The notes below the pieces were generated by a model. That model saw nothing but the letters and a program-made list of their open reading frames with translations, had not been told where the DNA came from and did no database searches. Made by a program: the position numbers and the translations under genes. A stretch of DNA of 64,000 bases, from the NCBI RefSeq assembly GCF_000423565.1, contig NZ_AUIF01000031.1, positions 80,393 through 144,392 of the forward strand. The letters are read 5' to 3'. The stretch comes from Runella zeae DSM 19591. Lineage in GTDB: Bacteria; Bacteroidota; Bacteroidia; Cytophagales; Spirosomataceae. Shown piece by piece: positions 1 to 7,894 of the stretch (positions are counted from its first letter, which is position 1; the number at the start of each line of letters is the position of its first letter).

Positions 1-300
1 TCATGGTTTTGTGTGTTTAGTGATTGCTGTTTTTGTTTGATTCCTGCGACAAAAAATACCTCATTCGCGCAAGGCGGAAGCTGGCTTAAGCATTCTTATT
101 TTGCAACTGTGTTTGAAGTTTGTTTTTGACTTTTCAAACAGCCTACTCGCTGTTTGAGCCACCAAAAATCCCCCTCCAAAAAGAGATACAACCTATGAAT
201 GCGGTATCTGCTCGCTTTCAGGCTTTGAGTGAATCGTAGGCTGGTATTGAATTCAACACCCCTACCGAAGTATTTTTTGCCTTGATGGAATCAGGTGACC
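1..300. other. Non-coding stretch with a degraded frame
   Basis: No intact gene is visible. A short + strand frame starts at the ATG at 195, is stopped by TAG at 237-239, and continues in the same frame to a TGA at about 353, so it may be the remnant of a small gene. A perfect 8-bp inverted repeat (CAAACAGC / GCTGTTTG) lies at 135-156. Confidence 0.4.
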
Positions 301-367
301 TATTTTTAACGAAGTGGCCTTCTTCTACCGAGACTGTTACTCTACCCAACTGAGTTACATGGCTTTT
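300..367 (-). pseudogene. 5' half of a broken tRNA gene
   Basis: Read on the minus strand, this piece has an acceptor-like start (GCCATG), then TA, a D arm (CTCAGTTGGGTAGAG) and the first side of an anticodon stem (ACAGTC). The sequence then stops following a tRNA: no anticodon loop closure or T arm follows. It is best read as a tRNA remnant. A matching 3' half lies immediately upstream on the same strand, at 370-402. Confidence 0.5.
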
Positions 368-369
368 GC

Positions 370-402
370 CAAGGCGGGATTCGAACCCACGACCCACAGA
401 AA
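370..402 (-). pseudogene. 3' half of a broken tRNA gene
   Basis: On the minus strand this reads as a variable region, a canonical T arm (GTGGG, TTCGAAT loop, CCCGC) and an acceptor 3' strand (CTTGGCA). The sequence further upstream does not form a D arm or anticodon arm. The 3' half comes before the 5' half at 300-367, with about 4 bases between, which fits two adjacent tRNA genes fused by a deletion, or an att-type scar. A tRNA T arm on the opposite strand explains the false N-terminal extension (RRDSNPRP) of the next reading frame. Confidence 0.55.
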
Positions 403-578
403 AGTCAAATAGGGATGGTCATGACAGCATACCGTGCGATACTTCGTCGGTACTACGTGGCGCTATAAAAACCATCGTCATCCCTTGTTTGACGATACAA
501 AGGTTGGCGGCATCTGCGCAGTCTTTTTGCGTAGTGGAAATTATTTTCAGAAATTTTGAAAAAAAACCCAACCCTCCC

Positions 579-1604
579 ATGCCTGTCAATCGCAATGCCC
601 TCATTCGGTACAAAACCATAGATGCCTGTTTGCGCAATCGCCACCGCAAATGGACACTTGAAGACCTGATAGAAAAAGTTTCCGAAACCATGTATGAATA
701 TGAAGGAATAGACAAGGGAATCAGCCGCCGCACTATCCAAGCCGACCTGCAAATGATGCGGAGCGATAAATTGGGGTATTTTGCGCCCATTATTGTAGTA
801 GATAAAAAATACTATACCTACGAAGACCCTGACTATAGCATCACTCAAATCCCGCTGACCGACCAAGACCTCCACCGAATGAACGAAGCAGTGGATGTAT
901 TACGTCAATTCAAGGGTTTTTCACATTTTCAACAACTTACGGATGTAATTCAAAAACTGGAAGACCATGTATATGCCGCCAAACATCATCAGCGTACGGT
1001 GATTGATTTTGAAAAAAACGAAAACCTGCGAGGGCTTTCGTTTTTGGAGGTTTTGTATCAAGCAATCATCCAACAAAACCCTATATCACTTACTTATCAA
1101 TCTTTTAAGGCCAGAGCACCACAAAAGTTTATTTTTCATGTATGGTGGCTCAAAGAATTTAAGAATCGTTGGTTTGCGGTAGGAGTCAAAAACAATCAAA
1201 AGGATATTTTAAATCTAGCCCTCGACCGCATGATTGATATAACTCCTACCAACGAATCGGCCTATCGCCCCAACGAACACCTTAATCCAGAAGAATACTA
1301 TCGCGATGTGATTGGGGTGACAGTTGCACCCAACCAAAGACCCCGAAAGGTGCGGCTGTGGGTCGCCGCCGCCCATGCGCCCTATCTCGAAACCAAACCC
1401 CTCCATAGCTCACAAGTTACCTTAGAGCGTCAGCAAGAGGGAATTATCATTGAGCTTTTTGTACAGCTCAATTTTGAATTAGAAAAGGAAATCTTAGGGT
1501 TTGGAGGGTTTGTCAAAGTACTCGCTCCCGACACTCTCCGTAAGCAAATCCACCAACGTTTGGTTGAAGGGGTAAAGAAGTATGAAGAACCAATGTCTCA
1601 ATAG
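579..1604 (+). CDS. WYL-domain transcriptional regulator
   Basis: A 341-residue YafY-type regulator. Residues 1-70 form a winged helix-turn-helix (RTIQADLQMMR is the recognition region), about 140-215 is the WYL ligand-sensing domain, and about 235-330 is the WCX C-terminal region. The frame is open further upstream, but those 71 codons translate antisense tRNA sequence and intergenic DNA, so the ATG at 579 (MPVNRNALIRYKTI) is chosen. WYL proteins of this architecture often regulate defence or DNA-repair genes. The target here is unknown; the only neighbour downstream is a broken regulator gene. Confidence 0.85.
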   Translation: MPVNRNALIRYKTIDACLRNRHRKWTLEDLIEKVSETMYEYEGIDKGISRRTIQADLQMMRSDKLGYFAPIIVVDKKYYTYEDPDYSITQIPLTDQDLHRMNEAVDVLRQFKGFSHFQQLTDVIQKLEDHVYAAKHHQRTVIDFEKNENLRGLSFLEVLYQAIIQQNPISLTYQSFKARAPQKFIFHVWWLKEFKNRWFAVGVKNNQKDILNLALDRMIDITPTNESAYRPNEHLNPEEYYRDVIGVTVAPNQRPRKVRLWVAAAHAPYLETKPLHSSQVTLERQQEGIIIELFVQLNFELEKEILGFGGFVKVLAPDTLRKQIHQRLVEGVKKYEEPMSQ

Positions 1605-1876
1605 CTCTCCCTTTAGAAATTTATTTTCGACATATGCATCAAAAAAAAGCAAGCAAAGAAATAGCATGGCCACAGGGCGAATTGGGGCATTCGCCGAAAA
1701 GATACTGTTCCTTTTACGCCGCGCTCAACTAAGCACCGAATCGGATGCATATTATATTATGCCCGTTTGTAAGGTCTTAATGGACAGGAGTTGCGTTATA
1801 TCTTGGATCTTTAATCCGTCATGGGCTAAGAATTCTCTGGCGAAATTTTCCGTGTCACCACTACGGCGAATACCGC
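1605..1876 (+). pseudogene. Decayed 5' part of AlbA/RecG-like regulator
   Basis: This stretch has no intact gene. In the frame that joins the downstream coding region, residues IRHGLRILWRNFP and HHYGEYRM can be read directly before the ATG at 1877, but a TAA interrupts this frame at about 1810. The intact family has an N-terminal AlbA_2 (Schlafen-like) domain of roughly 150 residues that is not recognisable here. The gene therefore appears to have lost its N-terminal half through frameshifts and stops. Confidence 0.45.
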
Positions 1877-2698
1877 ATGCAGCGCTTAATATTGGAAGCA
1901 TGGGAACGCTTAGAAAATAAAAACCTCATTCAAGAGCAAATAGTCAAAGTATCGAAACAGGCAGAAGCCGAGCGTTTTTACAATTATCCATTCGCGGCCT
2001 TGGAAGAAGCATTAGCAAATGCGGTGTATCATAAAAGCTACGAACTCTCCAAGCCCATAGAAGTTCAACTTTGGCCCGATCGAATAGAAATCCTCAGTTA
2101 TCCTGGTCCTGTGCCGCCAGTAGATGCCCAAATACTGAAGCAAAATCAACGCATCGTCGCCAGAGATTACCGTAACCGACGGATTGGCGATTTTTTAAAA
2201 GAACTTCGTTTAACTGAAGGGCGAGGCACGGGCTTCCCCCTCATTTATCGCTCGATGGAAGCCAATGGCTCAATAAAACCCATATTTGAAACAGATAACC
2301 AAAGTACTTACTTTTTGACCATTCTGCATAAGCGAGAAGAACTAAGTAACCAAGCTGGTAACCAAGCTATCTCCCTTTGGAAAATCATACAACTTATGCT
2401 TGAGGAAGAACAAAAATTATCTCCCAAGCAAATCGAGAAAGCCAGACAAAATCTCGAAAAATTAAATAAAAAGTCACTGGAAATTCTGAAATTTCTGGAA
2501 ACGGAAGGGCCTAAAAAGAAAAAAGAGCTTTTTGCCCACGTCAGCCTCACAATCCAGACTAAAAATACAAATCAGTATTTAATCCCTTTATTGGAATTAG
2601 GTCTCATTCAACCGACCATTAAAGACCGACCTAGCAGCCCTTTACAACGGTATTTAATCACTCCGTTGGGAAAAAATGTCTTAACAATTATAGTATAG
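1877..2698 (+). pseudogene. Truncated ATP-binding regulator (COG2865-like)
   Basis: A 273-residue open frame matching the C-terminal two thirds of AlbA_2/RecG-like putative regulators. Residues about 28-150 form a GHKL-type ATPase domain (ALEEALANAVYHKSY as N box, DRIEILSYPGPV as G1, GRGTGFPL as G2-like). Residues 170-273 are a winged helix like that in many of these regulators. The N-terminal AlbA_2 DNA-binding domain is missing and the upstream frame is broken. The remaining frame may still be translated from 1877, but the protein is probably non-functional. Confidence 0.6.
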
Positions 2699-2723
2699 AC
2701 ATTTACTCAATCAATTCAAGAAA

Positions 2724-2764
2724 AAGACAGTAAACATAAAGTACTACTTTATACCTACTGTCTT
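2724..2764. terminator. Bidirectional terminator hairpin
   Basis: Perfect 9-bp arms AAGACAGTA / TACTGTCTT enclose a second pair ATAAAG / CTTTAT, lying between two convergent genes (stops at 2698 and 2787). The position and symmetry suit termination in both directions. Confidence 0.65.
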
Positions 2765-2786
2765 CATTAAAGCTACAATCGTGTTC

Positions 2787-3692
2787 TTAGATTTGGGGCA
2801 ATACAGGGCGCGTTGCCAACGAATCGTTGATTACTTTAAGTACGCGCTCACGCTCTTCTCCTATCAATGGCAAACGTGGCTGACGTACATACTCCGTTCC
2901 CAAACCAGTAGCTACTTCGGCTAGTTTGATATTTTGGACAAACTTAGTAGATACATCTAAGTGCAACAAAGGATAAAACCACCGATAAATCTCACGCGCT
3001 TCTTCGATACGTCCTTGTTTTGCTAATTCATAAATCACGACTGTTTCGCGAGGGAAAGCATCTACTAGACCTGCAATCCAGCCATCAGCTCCCATGATAA
3101 GGCTCTCAAGTGCCATATCATCCACACCCGAAAGGATTTTGAAACGATGTCCGATTTCATTGATGATGTCGGTCATGTACCGAATGTCTCCTGTCGATTC
3201 TTTCATAGATTCGAAGTGAGCATTTTGAGCCAAATCCTTGAACATCGGAATAGTCACCAAGGTCTTGTAAGCAATGGGATTATTGTAAATCATCACTGGC
3301 AAATCGGTCGCATCGGCCACGGTGTGCATATAATGCAAGGTTTCGCGCTCATCAGAGGGGTAGCGCATCGGTGGCAACAACATAAAACCATCGGCTCCTG
3401 CTTCTGCCGCTTGTTTTACAAAGTTTACTGCTACCCGGGTGATATTCTCCGCCACGCCAATGATAAGTGGTACACGGTCTGCAATCACTTCACGAGCCGA
3501 AGTCAAAAGCGTTAGTTTTTCATCATAAGTCAAGGTGCTATTTTCACCCAACGACCCACAGATGATAATACCATGCACTCCGGCCTTGATTTGTTTGTCG
3601 ATGTTATAATTAAATGTTTTGAGGTCAAGTGTTTCGTCTTCGAAAAACTTGGTTGTCACGGCGGGATAAACGCCAATCCAATCTGGTTTCAT
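2787..3692 (-). CDS. DapA/NAL-family aldolase or deaminase
   Basis: A 301-residue class I Schiff-base (beta/alpha)8 enzyme of the dihydrodipicolinate synthase / N-acetylneuraminate lyase superfamily. The catalytic Lys is K164 in MKESTGD, the conserved Tyr is Y136 in MIYNNP, and GSLGENSTL (46-54) is the substrate carboxylate loop. A GSLGE loop and overall shape like this are seen in members acting on hydroxyproline-derived 1-pyrroline-4-hydroxy-2-carboxylate, so this activity is more likely than lysine synthesis. No other pathway gene is nearby to prove it. The ATG at 3692 is preferred because the 20 codons upstream fall outside the domain. An AraC regulator follows upstream on the same strand. 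Confidence 0.8.
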   Translation of the reverse strand: MKPDWIGVYPAVTTKFFEDETLDLKTFNYNIDKQIKAGVHGIIICGSLGENSTLTYDEKLTLLTSAREVIADRVPLIIGVAENITRVAVNFVKQAAEAGADGFMLLPPMRYPSDERETLHYMHTVADATDLPVMIYNNPIAYKTLVTIPMFKDLAQNAHFESMKESTGDIRYMTDIINEIGHRFKILSGVDDMALESLIMGADGWIAGLVDAFPRETVVIYELAKQGRIEEAREIYRWFYPLLHLDVSTKFVQNIKLAEVATGLGTEYVRQPRLPLIGEERERVLKVINDSLATRPVLPQI

Positions 3693-3862
3693 AAGAGAAG
3701 AATATTTTTGGTAAGTTGATTGAGAGTTTTTGTATCTGCTAAAGGACTCCACAAAATTAGACTATCAGCTGCTCTCACACTCTTCGCCACTTAGCAAATT
3801 CTAATATTATTTTATTACAAATGAGGCACAAACCCACCAAAATGGGTTAAATATTCAGCAAA

Positions 3863-4726
3863 TTAGCTTGTTTTTTTCAGATAATCTCGGGGTGCCATGC
3901 CTGTCACTTGCTTAAACTGACGATTGAAATTTGAGAGATTTGAATAGCCACACGCGAACGCAATCTGACTGATACTCTGGGTTGAGTCTCGCAGCAATCG
4001 ACAGGCATGTTCGACCCTTACTTCATTTAGCAACTGAGAGAAAGTTTTGCGCGTATGAGTACGCAAAAAACGACAAAAAGCGTGAGGCGTAAGATTGGCC
4101 ACACTGGCGATATCTTCCAGCGTAATCTCATTGGCGTAGTTTGTCAAAATAAAATTGAAGACATTTTCTAAACGACGATGATCAACGGGCTTACTGGGTT
4201 GTTTGTAGGCCGTTCCTGAAAGCCGTTCACAATCCTGCGACAGCATCAGGCCGTCCAAGCTAGCCAAGAGTGTCATCAATTGCTCAAAAGGGCGCTGAGT
4301 TTCTACCTTTTCAAACCGCTCCGTAAGGTCGTTGGGGGCGGCACATTTAAGTCTTAACCCATGAGCCGCTTCCCGAAGCAGTTCGGCCACGTGGGCAAGT
4401 TCAGGACATTTTATAAATATATCTCCCAATATTTCTTCTTTAAAAAAGAAAGAATAAGCAATCACTTTTTGGGAAGATTCTGCCTCAAAATACGCAGGGT
4501 CGTTGAGCAAGACATGCGGTACATTAGCCCCTAGCAATAGCAAATCATAAGGCTGAAAACGGTCAATGCGGTCGCCTACCACCAATGTACCCGCGCCTTC
4601 TTTGATAAGTGTAAGCTGGATTTCGGGATGAAAATGAAGACGTTGAAAAAAATGAGCACCGGTGTCGATTTGAACTCGAAACGAACGATCATCTACTGTC
4701 GGTACTTTAAAAAGGAGAGGTTTCAT
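3863..4726 (-). CDS. AraC-family transcriptional regulator
   Basis: A 287-residue regulator. Residues about 20-100 form a cupin ligand-binding domain (FHPEIQLTLIKEGAGTLVVG), and residues about 185-285 carry the two helix-turn-helix motifs, ending with the family signature (IAFACGYSNLSNFNRQFKQV, GMAPRDYL). Its start codon overlaps the stop of the upstream hydrolase gene (ATGA at 4723-4726), so the two are translationally coupled. It lies between that gene and the aldolase gene and may regulate either. The ligand is unknown, probably a small organic acid or sugar. Confidence 0.9.
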   Translation of the reverse strand: MKPLLFKVPTVDDRSFRVQIDTGAHFFQRLHFHPEIQLTLIKEGAGTLVVGDRIDRFQPYDLLLLGANVPHVLLNDPAYFEAESSQKVIAYSFFFKEEILGDIFIKCPELAHVAELLREAAHGLRLKCAAPNDLTERFEKVETQRPFEQLMTLLASLDGLMLSQDCERLSGTAYKQPSKPVDHRRLENVFNFILTNYANEITLEDIASVANLTPHAFCRFLRTHTRKTFSQLLNEVRVEHACRLLRDSTQSISQIAFACGYSNLSNFNRQFKQVTGMAPRDYLKKTS

Positions 4727-5496
4727 TTTCCTAGTTTATAAGTCACAATCACAGGGTAATGGTCTGAGGTTTGGGGTTCATACAATACTTTATAGTCAAT
4801 CATTTTGAAAGCACTGCTCTGATGAGTCCAAAAATAGTCGATGCGTTTATTGACATCAGGAAGCGTGCCACCGTCCGTATTTTTACCAGCGTCGTTCCAG
4901 TATTTTGTCATTGCTTCTAAAGTATGGTCATCGGTTGTCGCGTTGAAATCTCCGCCTACAATCACCGGATAAATACTATTTTGGAGGTTTTCATTAATTA
5001 CCGCCGCCTGCAAACCCCGCCCCAAAGCCGAACGATGATCTAAATGCGTATTACAAAAACGTACGTATTTGGAATCAGAAAGTGGAACAAGCGCACACAT
5101 CAAAATACGGGGTTCGGCGTCTTCTGGATTAGGGAGCTTGAGTTTTTGTACACTTTCTATCGGATACTTAGATAATATTCCCAATCCATATTTGCCACCT
5201 TGTAGTTCAATTGCATCCGAAAATGCCGACTTATAACCCGTTAAAAGAGATAATATGTTCATTTGATTGACCTTACCCGAACGTGTCACTACGCTATCGA
5301 TTTCTTGCAAGGCTACCAAATCGGGTTTATGTTTTTTGATAAGCTCCACCACTCGATTGAGATTTGATTTTCCCTGCTCACTTTCACCATGATGGATATT
5401 ATAAGTCATAACCTTCAATGTAATAGGCTTATTTTTTTGAGCGAATACATGCAAAGTGCCCAAAAGCAAGAATACAAGATACAGACTTTTCTTCAT
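4723..5496 (-). CDS. Secreted endonuclease/exonuclease/phosphatase protein
   Basis: A 257-residue EEP-fold metal-dependent hydrolase. Residues 1-20 are a signal peptide (MKKSLYLVFLLLGTLHVFAQ). Metal and catalytic motifs follow: TYNIHHG, ALQEID, NTHLDHRS, VVGGDFNATTDD and the terminal SDHYPV. The family includes phosphodiesterases acting on DNA, phospholipids and inositol phosphates, so the substrate cannot be named. The start at 5496 is chosen because it begins the signal peptide; the open frame upstream has no such feature. It overlaps the AraC gene by 4 bases. Confidence 0.85.
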   Translation of the reverse strand: MKKSLYLVFLLLGTLHVFAQKNKPITLKVMTYNIHHGESEQGKSNLNRVVELIKKHKPDLVALQEIDSVVTRSGKVNQMNILSLLTGYKSAFSDAIELQGGKYGLGILSKYPIESVQKLKLPNPEDAEPRILMCALVPLSDSKYVRFCNTHLDHRSALGRGLQAAVINENLQNSIYPVIVGGDFNATTDDHTLEAMTKYWNDAGKNTDGGTLPDVNKRIDYFWTHQSSAFKMIDYKVLYEPQTSDHYPVIVTYKLGK

Positions 5497-5634
5497 AACT
5501 AAGTCAGGTTTAGAGAATGATTTAAAGCTACAAATATAGCCCTCTCCTATTTTATACCCTAAATTTGTGCCAAACCTGCCTTGTAAGTTTATCCAAATAC
5601 ACTTCCAAAACAATAAAAATAGAGCCTAGTTTTG

Positions 5635-5642
5635 TATCTTTG
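5635..5642 (+). promoter_or_regulatory. Putative -7 box (TATCTTTG)
   Basis: This matches the Bacteroidota -7 consensus TAnnTTTG and lies 19 bases before the ATG at 5662. No good -33 TTTG is visible at the expected distance. Confidence 0.4.
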
Positions 5643-5661
5643 ACTCACCAACGCGCCAAAG

Positions 5662-6021
5662 ATGAAACCTCATTTTCGCATCGACGAAGTTACGTACTCC
5701 CATTTATTGGGCAGGCTCAACGACCTGCACGTGACCGATAAGCGCGGTACACTTCCTGATTTTATTTTTTTTCATAAAGACGAATGGCTCGCCGACACGG
5801 CCGTCATTGAAGAACTCACTCGGCACAAAGGCGAGTGGCAAGTCAATTTGGTTTTTGCCCATACCAACAACCCGATGCGGTTTATCCGCCGACAAATCAC
5901 CTCGTATTCGTGCCCGCGCAAGGCGTCTTTGTTTGCGTCTTTGATGCGCCGATTAGCGGCAAAAGACCAGCGCGGTACGCAGGCAATCAGTATAAATGAT
6001 ATATTTGTAGCACAGAACTGA
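5662..6021 (+). CDS. Unknown protein, paralogue of the 10490 protein
   Basis: A 119-residue basic soluble protein without a recognised domain. Its C-terminal 60 residues align with those of the small protein encoded at 10490-10816 inside the hydrogenase operon: both have KG-x-W, then NP-x-x-F, an RR pair, KA-x-L-x-A/Q-L-x-RR and RGT near the end. That shared block defines an undescribed two-member family within this locus. It lies directly upstream of the TetR gene (20-base gap) on the same strand, so it is probably co-transcribed with it. A role in hydrogenase maturation or regulation is an inference from position and paralogy only. Confidence 0.7.
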   Translation: MKPHFRIDEVTYSHLLGRLNDLHVTDKRGTLPDFIFFHKDEWLADTAVIEELTRHKGEWQVNLVFAHTNNPMRFIRRQITSYSCPRKASLFASLMRRLAAKDQRGTQAISINDIFVAQN

Positions 6022-6041
6022 GCATCATCGCAAAGGTTATC

Positions 6042-6662
6042 ATGCACAATACCAAAGAAAAAATCGTACTGGCTTCCATAAAGCTCTTTAATGAGCACGG
6101 GGTGGCAAGTGTCAGGCTTCAACAAATAGCCGACGAAACGGGTATTAGCGTCGGTAATTTGGCCTACCATTTTCGCAACAAAGAGGCCATTGTTTCGTCG
6201 GTGTACGAAAAATTATTTGATGAATTTCGACAACTCCTCAGTACCTATCTTCTTACGCCTTCTTTTACCGATTTCGACATGCAGATGTCGGGCTATTTTG
6301 AGTTTTTCAAAACCTACCGTTTTTACATTACGGATTTGTTTTCTGCCGAACATCCCCTACCCGAAATTCAGTCAGAATGGGAGATGTTTATGAACAAAAT
6401 GATTTTACAAATCAGAAACCGCATCGACTTTCATGTAAGTCGCGGTGAGCTTCTTCCAGAATCGTCTCAGGGTACTTACCATCTCATTGCCGAATCCATT
6501 TGGATGACGCTTGTTTTTTGGATTCCCCAACAAACCATTCGTCGCAAGCCCGTCACGGAAGGCCGCTATCGAATGGCAGTATGGAACCATCTAAAGCCGT
6601 ATTTTACCCAAAAAGGCTTAGACACTTTCGAACTTATCTCTCCCGTCCTTTCTCAAAATTAA
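6042..6662 (+). CDS. TetR-family transcriptional regulator
   Basis: A 206-residue regulator with the typical N-terminal helix-turn-helix (residues 26-50: LQQIADETGISVGNLAYHF, then RNKEAI) and an all-helical ligand-binding domain of uncertain ligand. It is the gene immediately upstream of hupS, and the 211-base gap between them contains two strong palindromes that overlap the predicted hup promoter. The simplest reading is a local repressor of the hydrogenase operon, which would be an unusual control mode for an uptake hydrogenase. Confidence 0.85.
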   Translation: MHNTKEKIVLASIKLFNEHGVASVRLQQIADETGISVGNLAYHFRNKEAIVSSVYEKLFDEFRQLLSTYLLTPSFTDFDMQMSGYFEFFKTYRFYITDLFSAEHPLPEIQSEWEMFMNKMILQIRNRIDFHVSRGELLPESSQGTYHLIAESIWMTLVFWIPQQTIRRKPVTEGRYRMAVWNHLKPYFTQKGLDTFELISPVLSQN

Positions 6663-6748
6663 TCTTTAAATCCTGATCAATGTCATGTCTTTTAAGTAGT
6701 ACATCCACTACTTTGTGAAACACATGTAGCTACCAATATTTAGGTTTA

Positions 6749-6797
6749 TTCTAAATTAGAAAAAAATTTCTAAATCTAATTAGAAAATATTTTCTAA
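6749..6797. promoter_or_regulatory. Tandem palindromic operators before hupS
   Basis: Five copies, direct or inverted, of the half-site TTAGAA(A) occur in 49 bases. At 6756-6773 two 7-bp arms TTAGAAA / TTTCTAA are separated by AAAA. At 6780-6797 there is a perfect 18-bp palindrome, TTAGAAAATATTTTCTAA. The two centres are 24 bp apart. A further inverted half-site TTCTAA lies at 6749-6754. The second palindrome covers the -33 position of the promoter at 6813-6820, as a repressor operator would. Confidence 0.65.
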
Positions 6798-6812
6798 AAA
6801 GCCAGAAGTGGT

Positions 6813-6820
6813 TATATTTG
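6813..6820 (+). promoter_or_regulatory. Putative -7 box of hydrogenase operon
   Basis: TATATTTG matches the Bacteroidota TAnnTTTG consensus. It lies 54 bases before the hupS ATG and 15 bases downstream of the perfect palindrome. Confidence 0.5.
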
Positions 6821-6873
6821 TTCACTTTTTAGTACAATTTTAGCAAACCAAAACCCTTAAGCTAGTTTTTCTT

Positions 6874-7857
6874 ATGGCAAATGTACTATGGCTGCAAGGA
6901 GGCGCGTGCAGTGGCAATACCATGTCGTTTTTAAATGCCGAAGAGCCTACGGTGGTTGACCTCGTCACCGATTTCGGCGTAAATATTCTCTGGCACCCCT
7001 CTATTGGGCTAGAAATTGGTCACCAAGTGACCGAACTGCTCCATGACATCCTCAAAGGAAAAGTCCAATGCGATATTTTAGTCTACGAAGGGAGCATCAT
7101 CCAAGGACCCAAAAACACCGGAACAATGAACTATTTCTGCGACCGCCCGATGAAAGACTGGGTACGTGAGTTGTCAGAAGTAGCGGGTTTTGTGGTAGCC
7201 ATAGGTGACTGTGCCACTTGGGGAGGAATTCCCGCCGTTGCCCCTAACCCTAGTGAGTCAACAGGAGTACAGTTTTTGAAAAAGGAAAAAGGAGGCTTTT
7301 TGGGAGCTAATTACAAATCGAAAGGTGGTTTGCCTGTCATCAACATCCCAGGCTGCCCCGCTCACCCCGACTGGATTACCCAAATTTTGGTTGCGATTGC
7401 TACGGGACGAATTGGAGATGTGTTACTTGATGAATACCATCGTCCAAAAACATTCTTCACCGATTTTGTTCAGACGGGTTGTACCAACGTAGTCAATTTT
7501 GCCAACAAAGTGGACGGAGGTTTTGGAAAACGAGGCAACGGCTGCTTGTTCTACGAAGTAGGATGCCGTGGGCCAATGACGCGCGCTAGTTGTAACCGAA
7601 TCTTGTGGAACCGTCAATCCAGCAAAACCCGCGCCAATCACCCCTGCTTGGGTTGTACTGAGCCAGGCTTCCCTCACCACGATTTGGCCAAAGGAAGTGT
7701 GTTCAAAACCCTCAAATACTTGGGTTTCCTTCCGCAAGACGTGCCAGCGGGCAACTCCAAATTAGGCTATTATATGCGCGCAGGCTTTGAAAAAACCATG
7801 CACGCCTTAGAAGTCGGCTTAGGTGTCGAAAAAGCACACAGCCAAGGCTCAAAATAA
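6874..7857 (+). CDS. hupS: Uptake [NiFe]-hydrogenase small subunit
   Basis: A 327-residue iron-sulfur subunit passing electrons from the NiFe site through three clusters. Cluster ligands are visible at GGACSGNT (C12), GDCATWGG, PGCPAHP, NGCLFYEVGCRG, ASCN and HPCLGCTEPG. It begins directly with MANVLWLQGGAC and has no twin-arginine signal peptide or C-terminal membrane helix, which separates it from membrane-bound group 1 enzymes and matches the cytoplasmic cyanobacterial HupS (group 2a). It is followed by hupL after a 37-base gap. Confidence 0.95.
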   Translation: MANVLWLQGGACSGNTMSFLNAEEPTVVDLVTDFGVNILWHPSIGLEIGHQVTELLHDILKGKVQCDILVYEGSIIQGPKNTGTMNYFCDRPMKDWVRELSEVAGFVVAIGDCATWGGIPAVAPNPSESTGVQFLKKEKGGFLGANYKSKGGLPVINIPGCPAHPDWITQILVAIATGRIGDVLLDEYHRPKTFFTDFVQTGCTNVVNFANKVDGGFGKRGNGCLFYEVGCRGPMTRASCNRILWNRQSSKTRANHPCLGCTEPGFPHHDLAKGSVFKTLKYLGFLPQDVPAGNSKLGYYMRAGFEKTMHALEVGLGVEKAHSQGSK

Positions 7858-7894
7858 TTTCCCATTTCCTCCATCTCAACTTGAACACACTCCA

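Noticed and set aside
300..402. A functional permuted tRNA
   Set aside because: The anticodon arm is not closed and the acceptor strands are mismatched; remnants are more likely.
366..578. N-terminal extension of the WYL gene
   Set aside because: It translates antisense tRNA sequence (RRDSNPRP) and intergenic DNA; the domain starts at 579.
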